64,000 nt of DNA. Origin: Paralvinella palmiformis. Taxonomy: Eukaryota > Annelida > Polychaeta > Terebellida > Alvinellidae. The stretch lies in contig JAODUP010000316.1 in assembly GCA_025642065.1 (NCBI GenBank), positions 248,001-312,000 on the forward strand. Direction: 5' to 3'. Both the position numbers and the translations under genes were made by a program. The notes under the pieces are model-generated. The model was not told the DNA's origin and searched no databases. It worked only from the letters and a program-made list of their open reading frames with translations. Below are positions 1 through 9,752 of the stretch, piece by piece (the stretch's first letter is position 1; the number at the start of each line of letters is the position of its first letter).

Positions 1-177
1 TCCTATTGTAGTTCGTTGTTTTACTGTTGTCGATTTAAGAATGAATCGCTTCCGTTTCTCAATCTGTAATCGCGAAACAGGGATGATAATAATAATAATA
101 ATATGTGATATTTATACAGCGCCCTATTCAGCTAGAAGTTCTCGCCTCTCTCTCTCTCTCTGTATGTCTCTGTAATG

Positions 178-247
<70 letters not shown>

Positions 248-535
248 GTTGTTGTTTTCTTTGGTTGTGAGATTATTGTTGTTGTGGTGTTTGTTGTTGT
301 TTGTTTTAATTTTTTTTATTGTTGGGGGGGAGGCCATTCGGATATCTCATCTAGTTTATTATCTTTTATTTAAAAAGACAAATGACAATAGAATCGATTC
401 TGGATTTTCTCTGGATTTACTTAAAATATCTTCATTTTAGTTTGATGTAACACGCGTCTTGTGTGAAACTAGCGAGATAACATGTTGCTTATAATGATAT
501 ATAACATAGCTATAATGAGCACGTTAATCATAATG
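1..535. repeat. 5' flank with (CT)n-(AT)n-(GT)n compound microsatellite
   Basis: No gene is visible. A short (AAT)n lies at about 88-101. A (CT)n tract at 149-163 precedes (AT)n at 181-208, which runs directly into (GT)n at 209-246 and then GTT triplets. The rest is AT-rich, with one G run near 325. The short open frames here are microsatellite translations. Confidence 0.9.
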
Positions 536-552
536 TGTGTGTGTGTGTGTGT

Positions 553-627
<75 letters not shown>

Positions 628-638
628 GTCCGTCCGTC
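536..638. repeat. (GT)n microsatellite with (CCGT)n end
   Basis: About 45 GT units, interrupted once by GG near 553, followed by three CCGT units. On the complementary strand this gives the poly-TH frames. Confidence 0.95.
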
Positions 639-927
639 ACTAATCGCATACGTTGATCACATTCATCATTTTCCATCGGCAAAAAGTAAAATACAACAAG
701 TTTATTAAGAAAATATAAGTAACGTGACAAAAGCGAAACCAATTAGCAAATAATTTATTGGGCAGGTGAGTGAGTAGGTGAGTATGTGTATAATATTACT
801 CAAGAGATAAATAACTTAATTTAGCAAATTAAAAACAAAAATAATTTGACTAATTAGTTAACATTTGTTCACATACTTATTCATCAGGATATAGTTTCCA
901 TTCACAGTGTGTATTATGTGTATGTAG

Positions 928-984
<57 letters not shown>

Positions 985-1356
985 GTCTGTCTATATTTAG
1001 AGTTAACTGGCAGCATTAATGCTGACCATTTAATTGAAACGGAAACGAGTAGTCTCATAGCAACTCTCCCGACTCACATTGTACCCTGTATATTATATTT
1101 GATGTAAGTAAAATAAATACGTTATTGACATATTTACAATTATATAATCTCAGCGTAGTTGATATTTTGACCTCTCGATGCAACAACTGTATTAACAATA
1201 AACATTTAACACACAAACAATGTAATATTAATAATAATAATAACAATAATAAATATCAAACAGTAGAGCAACACAACAAAAATTCTACAATTGTTACTAT
1301 CACAATGAGTACACAAAATATAATAATTCAAATTTCGCGCATTGTCTATTGTCCCG
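639..1356. repeat. Unremarkable AT-rich DNA with (AT)n
   Basis: Holds a (AT)n tract at about 931-981 followed by CTGT units, a weak GTGA-type patch at 763-787, and (AAT)n near 1227-1250. No coding signal is seen on either strand. Confidence 0.8.
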
Positions 1357-1370
1357 ATATATATATATAT

Positions 1371-1461
<91 letters not shown>
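1357..1461. repeat. (AT)n(GT)n compound microsatellite
   Basis: (AT)n at 1357-1389 passes directly into about 36 GT units. The order, AT then GT on the GT-bearing strand, is the same as at most other compound loci in the window. Confidence 0.95.
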
Positions 1462-1463
<2 letters not shown>

Positions 1464-1661
1464 TAGACCATTATTCCGCTTATTAATTCGGGGTGAAATG
1501 GGCAAATGCAATTCTATCCATCCTCTTTGATGGCGACCATGGAACAGCAATTAGGGACGACTTTTATAACTTGATATGGCGCTGAGTTAAATAATTGTCA
1601 AAAAGAAATGCCATGTATTCTAGAATCACGTTGGTGTTGGTTTTGTGTGTTAGTAGGATCT

Positions 1662-1662
<1 letters not shown>

Positions 1663-1710
<48 letters not shown>
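1663..1710. repeat. (AT)n microsatellite
   Basis: About 24 perfect AT units in otherwise unremarkable sequence. Confidence 0.95.
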
Positions 1711-1713
<3 letters not shown>

Positions 1714-1870
1714 TTTATATGTTCTCGTTTTCTAGCTCTTCACATTAGACGAGTGGCCTGTGCCAATGCTGACGAACTCTACTCAAGTAAAGGGGAGCCA
1801 TAGATGCTGTTTCAATAAAGCATTCGAGATAATAGGACATTTTTATCAACAGCGTCAAATGCTTTAAATC

Positions 1871-1876
1871 TTTAAT
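1871..1876 (-). promoter_or_regulatory. Possible polyadenylation signal (ATTAAA) of the Ly6-like gene
   Basis: On the minus strand ATTAAA lies about 195 nt downstream of the stop codon of the Ly6-like gene. It is the common variant of AATAAA. No AATAAA was seen closer to the stop. This is an inference from position only, because the region is AT-rich and such hexamers arise by chance. Confidence 0.25.
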
Positions 1877-2069
1877 AAAATAAAGACGACGCCCTCCTTA
1901 TCGTTCGATGACGATTGACGATTTTGTTTTTAAAAGCAAATTGCGGGGGCTCCTATGTGATACTAGTGGTCAAATTATGACGGGCAGGCCTAGTCCAACG
2001 CCGGACATTAGCTTCAGAGGCATTTTGACATAATACGTTTATCAAAACTCGGAGGCAGCTGGTTAAATC

Positions 2070-2297
2070 TTAAAGGATGCCGAAGATAACGACCAGCAAT
2101 CCAGCCAACAGTCCGACGTAACTCCTCAGTCCCATCCCGCCATTACAGTCGTGTGTCGCGCAGCAGAAGTTCTCTCCCGACACCGAGACCAGACTCCCGA
2201 AGCTGGCGCCCTGCTTCCCTGGCTTGCAGTTGTCGGCACATGTTCGTGTCGTTACCTTGATGGTGGCTCCCAAAACTTTACTCTCCGATTGGGATTT
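2070..2297 (-). CDS. Exon 5 of Ly6-like gene (second half of LU domain 2, GPI signal, stop)
   Basis: The acceptor is CATTTTCCTTCAAG. The exon encodes cysteines 155 and 159, the closing motif CCATHDCNGG, then a hydrophobic C-terminus rich in Leu, Val, Gly and Ile that ends at TAA. No charged tail follows the hydrophobic stretch, which fits a GPI signal rather than a membrane anchor with a cytoplasmic domain. Confidence 0.85.
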   Translation of the reverse strand, partial: KSQSESKVLGATIKVTTRTCADNCKPGKQGASFGSLVSVSGENFCCATHDCNGGMGLRSYVGLLAGLLVVIFGIL

Positions 2298-3558
2298 CTT
2301 GAAGGAAAATGAAAAGAAGATGAAGAGCGAATAAATGCCATCGTCGGCAGAAGACAAGGACAAAGGCTGTAATCGCTTACAACTACTAGCTCGATGTATA
2401 AAAACGATCATCAACGATCATCAACGATCATCAACGATCGTCAACGATCACCAACGATCGTCAACGATCACCAACGATCGTCAACGATCATCAACGATCA
2501 TCAACGATCGTCAACGATCATCAACGATCGTCAACGATCACCAACGATCATCAACGATCATCAACGATCATCAACGATCATCAACGATCATCAACGATCA
2601 TCAACGATCACCAACGATCGTCAACGATCACCAACGATCATCAACGATCACCAACGATCACTAACGATCGTCAACGATCGTCAACGATCACCAACGATCA
2701 TCAACGATCATCAACGATCATCAACGATCACCAACGATCATCAACGATCATCAACGATCGTCAACGATCATCAACGATCACCAACGATCATCAACGATCA
2801 TCAACGATCACCAACGATCACCAACGATCACCAACGATCACAGAAATCGATCGGAAATACCGTAAACATTACAGATGCGATCTAAGCCATGCGTGACGTC
2901 CGCATTAAATGCACTGACGACAAAGGGGTGAATGCGATTTAAAAAAGGGGGAAGACGTCTTTCCGAGAGGATTAAGTTTATTTACCAAGCATTGTCCCTG
3001 ACAGTAGGAATAGTCTTTGTTAGTGATGCTCTCGTAATTCTCGGCACAGACTGCACACATGTAACATCTCACCCATCCGCTACTCTGTGGAGCACCTGTA
3101 ATAGTAACATATGATGTCAGTCACGGCGCTGATTACGGTTTGTTATTGATCTATTGATATAGGAATATTATTAATTAATGCTTCGTGCATAACGTCTGAT
3201 AAAATAGTTGGAGACGTTATGACAATTGTCCGGACTGAGACTCGCCAGGTAAAAACGGATAATCCGCTGAAACATCCCACAGGAGCGCGTAACGGTAGCA
3301 TTTGAATGTCAACTCAGAGAACTGGAGCGAAGCGCTCTCTATGACAATGGCACGACTAGGATGTAATTTTCTAAGAACTTACCATTGTTACATTTGTCTG
3401 TGTCACAACAAGTTGTGTCTTGAGACGAGTTGGTCGACGTCGAGCAAGAACTTGAGCAGTCTCGAATAACGCCCTGGCTGTTGAATTCTGACTGAAGAAA
3501 ATAATACACACGTGTATAAAGACACACAGGCGCGCGCGCGCGCACACACACACACACA

Positions 3559-3603
<45 letters not shown>

Positions 3604-3640
3604 CCCATGCCCTAACTGCTTCTGACTGACGTCATTTTGA

Positions 3641-3674
<34 letters not shown>

Positions 3675-5082
3675 GAACTACAACTCATATTACTACTATT
3701 AATCTTACTAGAACTGCTACCACTATACATACCCGACATTCTCCAGAACATTCTACTGTCTGTGTGTTATCATTCGGTGTGTTACAGTCTGTGGACACTT
3801 GGTAAGTGGTTCCCAAACCAACAAGTAGACTTGACTTGCACTGATAGCAAACTAAGCCATCTGACAGACCTGGAAAACAGATAGCCAAATAATAGTTTAG
3901 TGGAACGTTTCCAGTGGAGTTACGGCTCATTATGTACGGTCGATGTTCGAGAAAATTGGCTGTTCTAGGCCTAAATTGTGCCGATGCGTCGTTAAACAAC
4001 ATCCATCCATCCATCCATCCATCCATCGAGAAAATTGGCCGATGCGAAGTTTCACGGATGCAATTTCATTTGCGTTCGTTGCGTATAGGATTTGGCGTCC
4101 GAATCTGGACATCCCGGCATCGAGTCGTTCCAACCGTCGATTCCAAAAGCAACCGCACTCGAATCGTCCCCTGAGTGACGTCATTGTGGGGGTAATTTCC
4201 CAGTTTCCGTCATATCTAAGAACAGTGTCGCTTAAGCGGAAAAATTCCACCCATACAAAAATGATATATAGCGTTTTTAGAGGTGTGTCTGGTTAATTAT
4301 CATTATTCCCATCATTGTACAATGGATCGGTTGTTGTTGTTATTTACCAAAAAGCCTAAAATATCATATAACCGTCTATATTAAAAGTGTATGATTCACA
4401 TTAATCTATTACCATCCAACGAGGTTCTAATTTCTAAGTCAATCAAAGGACAGCCGCCAATTAGTGGATTCAAACTGAACATATGCTATTTTCATGTCCA
4501 CCAACTTATTACAGCACCACGGAGTACCTTAAGCGCGTTCATAGTACAAGTACAGATATGGCTCAGCTGGTAGCTCGGTTGGCCACAGATTTATACTATA
4601 CGAGTTCAACAGCTGGCTTGAATTTGTCTGAAGAGTGTTTCATCGTTCACTTCGCCCCATTACCGTTAAGCTAATCTAGTATCTAGCCTACCGTAAGCAC
4701 AAAGGTGACCGCAAAACGGTAACATTTCACATTTTCAAGGGCTACAAATACAGGTACGCCATCGATAGACAAGTCAACCTTTATCTAGCCCTTATCATAC
4801 GTCGAATAAACGACGATACGACGTTAAAAATAATCAATAGGAAATGTAAAGAGAACAAAAGGCCAATAATGCTAGGTAACGAGCCGAGTATTAATATAAA
4901 ACTAATCTGACAACAACTCAGCCTTTCGCGGCCCTTTACAATCATAAGTTCCATGTCTGATATATAATTCCTGTAATTTCTTGGACCGGAGCGAAATATC
5001 GGGACTATAAACTAAGCTTAACGTTTCACTCACCGATCACAGCGGACGCGGTCAGAATTGCAAGAAGCTCGAATACCCTCAT
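2070..5082 (-). CDS. Two-domain Ly6/uPAR (LU) GPI-anchored surface protein, 5 exons
   Basis: Joining 5034-5082, 3733-3869, 3383-3491, 2986-3095 and 2070-2297 on the minus strand gives 633 nt, or 210 residues plus stop, in one frame. All internal boundaries are GT-AG. Residues 1-17 form a signal peptide. LU domain 1 has cysteines at 24, 27, 45, 57, 61, 74, 78, 90, 91 and 96 and ends in the family's CC-x4-CN signature. LU domain 2 has cysteines at 109, 112, 115, 130, 134, 155, 159, 180, 181 and 186 and also ends CC-x4-CN. Residues 195-210 are a hydrophobic tail after an N-G-G stretch, as expected for GPI attachment and loss of the tail. An N-glycosylation sequon lies at N83. Known family members sit on the outer plasma-membrane leaflet and bind receptors or channels. 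The ligand here cannot be read from sequence. The fold is shared with secreted three-finger toxins, but the anchor signal argues for an endogenous surface protein. Confidence 0.85.
2404..2841. repeat. 10-bp minisatellite filling intron 4 of the Ly6-like gene
   Basis: About 44 head-to-tail copies of YCAACGATCR without any length change, so all copies stay in register. Only the junction between units varies: the R-Y pair is AT, GT or AC, and no GC junction was seen. The 10-nt period opens frames on the plus strand that are not genes. The array takes up roughly two thirds of the 688-nt intron. Confidence 0.95.
2986..3095 (-). CDS. Exon 4 of Ly6-like gene (first half of LU domain 2)
   Basis: The acceptor ACTATTACAG is followed by GT, which completes a Gly codon, then 36 codons with the LU opening VRCYMCAVC and cysteines 130 and 134. 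The donor TTG|GTAAAT is weaker than the others but keeps phase 0 to exon 5. Size and phases mirror exon 2. Confidence 0.8.
3383..3491 (-). CDS. Exon 3 of Ly6-like gene (second half of LU domain 1)
   Basis: The acceptor TTTTCTTCAG opens a phase-0 exon of 36 codons plus one base. It carries cysteines 74 and 78, then the motif CCDTDKCNN that closes an LU domain. The donor is G|GTAAGTTC, phase 1. Intron 2 upstream is short (3492-3732) and half filled by (CA)n/(CG)n at about 3530-3600 and (TTA)n at 3647-3674. Confidence 0.85.
3733..3869 (-). CDS. Exon 2 of Ly6-like gene (first half of LU domain 1)
   Basis: The acceptor CTGTTTTCCAG precedes GT-CTG, completing the Gly codon from exon 1. It encodes 45 residues including the LVCYQC start typical of LU domains and cysteines 45, 57 and 61. 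The donor is CGG|GTATGT, phase 0. Confidence 0.85.
4001..4026. repeat. (CATC)n short tandem repeat in intron 1
   Basis: About six CATC units inside intron 1 of the Ly6-like gene. Similar words, GAGAAAATTGGC and GAGAAAATTGGCC, flank the tract on both sides. Confidence 0.8.
4555..4735 (+). mobile_element. tRNA-derived SINE copy (tail type CAACATTT) in intron 1
   Basis: Diverged tRNA-like head (GCTCAGCTGGTAGCTCGGTTGG), degenerate B-box, then the shared body seen in other copies: GTGTTTCATC, CACTTCGCCCCATTACC and GACCGCAAAACGGTAACATTT. It is antisense to the host gene. No clear target-site duplication is seen. Confidence 0.75.
5034..5082 (-). CDS. Exon 1 of Ly6-like gene (start codon, signal peptide)
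   Basis: Encodes MRVFELLAILTASAVI plus the first base of a Gly codon. This is a basic-hydrophobic signal peptide with small residues near the cleavage site. The donor is G|GTGAGTG (phase 1). The ATG has A at -3, and no other ATG occurs in the roughly 100 nt upstream, which supports this start. Confidence 0.85.
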
Positions 5083-5215
5083 CTTCCAAGAAGTTGGTGT
5101 TGATCGAGGCGAGTCCAGGTTCGGTTATGACGGCCGACCGGGAACTCCTCCGACTGTTATGGTCGAATAACGATCCCGATCGCCTGACAACGGGATCGAT
5201 CGTCTTCTATTTAAC
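5083..5215 (-). promoter_or_regulatory. Putative 5' UTR and core promoter of the Ly6-like gene
   Basis: Sequence upstream of the start codon is GC-richer than its surroundings and contains no ATG. On the minus strand a weak TATA-like word, TTAAATAG, lies at about 5208-5215, some 125 nt upstream of the ATG. A first untranslated exon farther away cannot be excluded. Confidence 0.25.
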
Positions 5216-6199
5216 ATTGTTGTCGACGTTCAGTAATGTTATCTCCATGGCTATAGCGCTCGATGATAACCGTACCGTGTCCATGTTGTTATACCTGGTG
5301 TAGGTGTTCCTTGGCTTGGCGGCTGTTGCCGAGACATCTTTCGGTGCTGGTCGTAATGACCTGATGCACGTGCGTCCATGAGTGCCATATCGAGAATTCC
5401 GGCATGTGCGTGTGTATGCACGCGCGCGCATAATCTTTTGTGTTACTGTGTGTCGGTGTGTGTTTGAGGGAGGTTGAGGTTCTATGAGCGTATATGTACC
5501 TGAGAGAGAGTGGGGGGAGGAAGATTAGAGAGAGATTATGTTGGTGATGACAATTAATAAAAATGATGCGCAATTCTTGACCAAAATATAATAAGTGGAC
5601 TGATTTAATATCTTCAGCACATTAAACTGAATTTAAAAAATGTTCTCTTCTTCAAGGTGAACTAAATATTGTTAATTATAAATGCCATTAACAAAAATAC
5701 ACGCGATCCAGGTATATAGTATTTTACAAAACACGATTTAGTAGTTTTACAATAATCATCTCGACGTCTCTTCTGAAGTTTCATTATATAGTGCCTCAGG
5801 TTGGATTCTAGGGGCTAGCAGTGTTTGATTAAATGGTTGTTTGTTTGGTTTATCCGGTATTCATATACGTCTATAAGAATAGCGCCATGCTATCGAAATA
5901 GCTTGAGAAAAAGCTCAACTAAATGGTGAGTCATTTGTTCTGTCTTTGTTCGGGCCGATGACGGTAAGGCTTTGCTATCTATTTATTAATAGTATCTATT
6001 AGGAATCGATTATACGGGAATGATCGATACATAGCGCTGCAGCACAGGCGTTGAAATATTTTAGACGTGGAGCAGCGCGATGTTATTGTGAATGGCAAAG
6101 GCTAATTTGAAACTGTTGTCCCGTAAATTTACATCAATCGAAAAACGCTTTGAGTAATTCATTAGTCAGTAAACCTTACTGGGTGGTGGTTATTTTTTA
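5216..6199. other. No recognisable gene
   Basis: Contains a short GT/CG-rich patch at 5403-5465 and a GA-rich patch at 5500-5535. Otherwise it is unremarkable AT-rich sequence with no coding or RNA signal that I can support. Confidence 0.6.
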
Positions 6200-6374
6200 T
6201 GTCTTACCAAAACGTGTCTGCACATGGAAGGCTAAATAAGCCCGGCGACCTCCAATAGTTAATGAAGAGAAGAGAAAGATGAAACACCTTTCAGACATGC
6301 CCGCGCCAAGATTCGAACTCAGCTGGTTGACATATGTGGCCAACCGCGCTACCACTTAGATCATGGAGGCGACC
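6200..6374 (-). mobile_element. tRNA-derived SINE copy, minus strand
   Basis: On the minus strand a GTCGCCTCCATGATCTAAGT-type head leads to an A-box region, a B-box region around GAGTTCGAATCT, and the family body (GGTGTTTCATC, then GGAGGTCGCCGGGC, then the CATGTGCA region). It lies directly against the LTR-like repeat that begins near 6375. Confidence 0.8.
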
Positions 6375-6782
6375 TGTTCTGTTCATTTAAGACTCTTTGT
6401 TACCGTAGTGGATGGTAAACGCTAAATTAGGCGTGAATAGGAGTATTTACGGAGTATTTACTCAGGTTTGAGACAATATTCCGTTCTAGTCCAGTAATAA
6501 TCCATTGTGCAGTATTGCTACTTTGTTTTTATTTTAGCCAAATCACTTCACTTCTTCCATTTGGAGTTGGTGTACTTTGTTTCACGTGCTCAACAAACTG
6601 CAATGTTTGTTAACGCGCCTTATAAAAGGGCTTATAAAATGCCTAACTTTTCACTCAGGTCAGATAACAATTTGCGACGCCAGACTAGTCGGACTTCTAT
6701 CGATACGGTTCATATAGGTAGGATTGGCTTAGTTATTCCAACCCAAAATAAAGCTGAGGTAAGCATCTGAGGTGTCGAAATG
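6375..6782 (+). mobile_element. LTR-like dispersed repeat, plus-strand copy
   Basis: Positions 6421-6780 align with the reverse complement of 20505-20883 over their whole length, with substitutions and small gaps. Kept in both copies are a TATA box (TATAAAAGG), then a TCACTCAGGTCAG-like initiator about 30 nt downstream, then AATAAAGCTGAGGT about 80 nt further. The order TATA, start site, polyadenylation signal is that of a retroviral-type LTR, so a solo LTR is my preferred reading. No internal coding region is present, and the ends are not fixed by a target duplication. The short open frame at 6507-6770 lies inside it and is not a gene. Confidence 0.45.
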
Positions 6783-6880
6783 TTCTATGCATAGGTTTCT
6801 TTTGGATCACAGAAAATTACTGTTGAATGTAAACAGTGGTGTCAAAGTAGTTATCTTATGTACATAGTAAGTCGCCAATA

Positions 6881-6882
6881 AA

Positions 6883-6920
<38 letters not shown>
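6881..6920. repeat. (CA)n microsatellite
   Basis: About 19 CA units immediately before the A repeat block. A shorter (CA)n occupies the same relative position before the second A block near 9030. Confidence 0.95.
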
Positions 6921-6923
<3 letters not shown>

Positions 6924-7263
6924 TTGTTTGCTGCGAGCTGTGGTGTCAAATGGTATGTTTTATGTGCTTCCGCTTTTGTACGTAGCCTACATGTAGCCGC
7001 TTTTCTGGGGACGTGACGCATTTGTCGCGTACGAAAAGCGAATTAGATGGGTCCCACAGGCTGATGAGTAGCCCAGACACATGTTTAAGTCTAAGTATAT
7101 ATGTATCGATATATGGATGTCTCTCTCTACTGCTCATAAAACTGTTATTGTCAGTCAGTTCGTTTAGTTCTGTTCATTTAAGGCTCCCTGTTCGTTACTT
7201 TGTTTACAGTAGTGGGTGGTAAATATCGAGTGTTAGATATGTCTTTGGGATGTTTTCATCCTT
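6921..7263 (+). repeat. Direct repeat block A, copy 1
   Basis: From ACGTGTTGTTTGCTGCGAGC to TTTTCATCCTTC this block recurs at 9040-9378, almost identical apart from an 8-nt difference near 7187. Its last 70 nt also resemble the sequence just before the LTR-like repeat at 6380-6420 (CTGTTCATTTAAG...GTAGTGG.TGGTAAA), which ties the blocks to one repeat family. Confidence 0.85.
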
Positions 7264-7331
7264 CGTCCAGAGTTTGAATTCACGGTTCGAGATTCTCTGT
7301 GCCTGTGCCTTATTATACACAGCTAAAACAA
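7264..7331 (+). repeat. Direct repeat block B, copy 1
   Basis: The stretch from GTCCAGAGTTTGAATTCACG to CACAGCTAAAACA is repeated at 8967-9031. It follows block A here but precedes block A in the second copy. Confidence 0.85.
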
Positions 7332-7398
7332 TATTGCCCGTGCCAGAGATTGAGGTTCGTGTTTTCTTTTTACCAATTTGTTTTATTTGATATAAAGG

Positions 7399-7890
7399 GT
7401 TAGTGACGAGTAGGTCATAGAATGTATTGGATTTGTATGCTTATGAGGTATTTGACCCTCCAGCAAATATCACAAAGCATATTATGCTGCGGTTAAGATG
7501 TTTTTTTTTCTGTGCGTGGAGACTGTATGTTTCCAGGTCCATGCATTATAAGAAAAGTTGATCTAGAGCTGTATATTCCGTGCACTATTTGCGTCTTTGG
7601 AGGCACGCCGTTTAAGTGTTTGGCCTGGTTATCCAGCATTTAAATGACTGTAGCAGACACAGTACGCTCTTAAAGCATGTACTCCTGACTCAGGAATAGA
7701 AACACTGCATCGCATCTCGAGCGGTGGCATTGGACACAGCTCGCGCGGTTGGTGTGTTTTATATAACAAGTTTAGTTGTATATATAATTCACCTTAGTTG
7801 TTTGTGGGAATAGAATTATCTTTCCTAGGTCCAGTTATGTCCAGTCTGTACTATGACATTAAAAGGCTAACTTTAGTCTCCTTTGTCATT
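7399..7890 (+). repeat. Direct repeat block C, copy 1
   Basis: Begins TAGTGACGAGTAGGTCATAG and matches 8018-8480 at high identity with small indels. It includes a stretch with ACTGTAGCAGACACAGTACG and the word GTCCAGTTATGTCCAGT. No coding potential was seen. Confidence 0.8.
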
Positions 7891-8017
7891 AAAAAAACCC
7901 TATATTATAATTATAGTTTGTATAGCAGACATTAGGTCTGATTTGAAAATGTTAATATATAGAAGGGCAATTCCGCCATAACGGTATGCTAAAGCGCCGA
8001 TGTAAATTGTTATAATA

Positions 8018-8480
8018 GTGACGAGTAGGTCATAGTATTTATTGGATTTGTATGTTTATGAGGTATTTGACCCTCCAGCAAATATCACAAGGCATATTAT
8101 GCTGCGGTTGAGAAAGTTCCGTTTTCTATGCGTGGAGACCATATTTCCCGGTCCCTGCATTCAAGAAAAGTTGATCTAGAGCTATATATTCCACGCACTA
8201 TTTGCGTCTTTGGAGGCACGCCGTTTAGATGTTTGGCCTGCTTATCCAGCATTTAAATGACTGTAGCAGACACAGTACGCTCTTAAAGCATGTACTCCTG
8301 ACTCAGGAATAGAAACACTGCATCGCATCTCGAGCGGTGGCATTGGACACAGCTCGCGGTTGGTGGGTTTTATATAACAACTTATATAATTCACCTTGGT
8401 TGTATGTGGGAATAGAATTATCTTTCCTAGGTCCAGTTATGTCCAGTTTGTACTATGACATTCAAGATTAGCTCTAATCT
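8018..8480 (+). repeat. Direct repeat block C, copy 2
   Basis: Second copy of the 7399-7890 block, separated from it by about 130 nt. It is diverged more by indels than by substitutions at its 3' end. Confidence 0.8.
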
Positions 8481-8966
8481 GCTTGTCATAAATAACATTT
8501 AAGAACTACAATAGTTAGAATAGCATAAATTAGGTCAGGTTTGAAAATGATAGCATAGTTCAAACAGTACGGAAGCTATGACGCGCTATTACGGTCTGCT
8601 TCAGCGCAGATGTCAGTCTTTTAATAGTAATTAAGATAAACAGTTTTAATAGTAGTCGCTTCATGACGCCTGCCCGTTGTAAAAACTGATCTTTGAAGAC
8701 AGTGACAATTGGGTTATATGGTTTATATAGTATTGCTTTGAAGAAAGATACAGCAATTAAAAAATAGCTATAAATAGGGCTGCTTAGATAATTAATCTAA
8801 ACATTCTCACTACTGCCGTGATCTGACTTGGGTGTTCTACTCCCAAACTCCACGGCTTTAGGTGATTCGCTTTTTGTTTTTGCTTGGCGGCTTAGGGACT
8901 GGTGAGACATTACACATGTCTCAGCAAGAAAAGTCGCCACTCTGGATTCAGTCCCCTGAAGAAACG
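8481..8966. other. No recognisable gene between repeat blocks
   Basis: AT-rich, with a 114-codon minus-strand open frame (8797-9141) that crosses from this unique stretch into blocks B' and A'. The frame resembles no family I recognise and probably belongs to the repeat rather than to a gene. Confidence 0.5.
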
Positions 8967-9378
8967 TCCAGAGTTTGAATTCACGGTTCGAGATTCTCTG
9001 TGCCTGTGCCTTATTATACACAGCTAAAACACACACACACGTGTTGTTTGCTGCGAGCTGTGGTGTCAAATGGTATGTTTTATGTGCTTCCGCTTTTGTA
9101 CGTAGCCTACATGTAGCCGCTTTTCTGGGGACGTGACACATTTGTCGCGTACGAAAAGCGAATTAGATGGGTCCCACAGGCTGATGAGTAGCCCAGACAC
9201 ATGTTTAAGTCTAAGTATATATGTATCGATATATGGATGTCTCTCTCTACTGCTCATAAAACTGTTATTGTCAGTCAGTTCGTTTAGTTCTGTTCATTTA
9301 AGGCTCGTTACTTTGTTTACAGTAGTGGGTGGTAAATATCGAGTGTTAGATATGTCTTTGGGATGTTTTCATCCTTCA
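8967..9378 (+). repeat. Direct repeat blocks B' and A' (copy 2)
   Basis: B' (8967-9031) runs into a short (CA)n and then A' (9040-9378). The order B-A is the reverse of the A-B order at 6921-7331, although both lie on the same strand. Confidence 0.85.
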
Positions 9379-9558
9379 GTTTGGCTTCGGTACGATAATG
9401 TCATTTTCCTGAGCAGAAGCCACTCGGCCATATGTACCAATTAAGGAAAACGCTTAGACAAAACAGCGCCCGTACTCAGCCAGTCATCCACTCACTTACT
9501 CACTCACTGATTCACTCAGTTCAGAATTTCTGAAATAATGTTATTTAGTTCTAAAGGA

Positions 9559-9738
9559 CGATGATGATGATGATTGATGTTTTACAGCCACTTTTGTAAA
9601 CATGGTAGGCTAAATTAGCCGAACGACCTCCAACGGTAATGAGGCGAAGTCAAAGATGAAACACCCTTCAGATATGCCACCGCCGAGTTTCTGTGGTCTG
9701 TGCTCCAACGCGCTACCAACTAGACCACGGAGGCGCCC
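9559..9738 (-). mobile_element. tRNA-derived SINE copy with intact target-site duplication
   Basis: Minus-strand copy with head GGGCGCCTCCGTGGTCTAGT, body and (ATC)n tail. It is flanked by the 14-bp direct repeat TTAGTTCTAAAGGA at 9545-9558 and 9739-9752, a classic LINE-type insertion footprint. The B-box is damaged. Confidence 0.9.
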
Positions 9739-9752
9739 TTAGTTCTAAAGGA

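Noticed and set aside
2335..2885. Plus-strand ORFs of 109 and 163 codons
   Set aside because: They are frames of the 10-bp minisatellite inside an intron of the minus-strand gene.
7070..7085. Hammerhead ribozyme core: CTGATGAG in a GGGTCCCACAGG context (also at 9190)
   Set aside because: The GTC and CC/GG stem I look right for a permuted hammerhead, but stem III cannot form (the base after GAAA does not pair) and stem II has only three pairs. No GAAA follows in the other topology.
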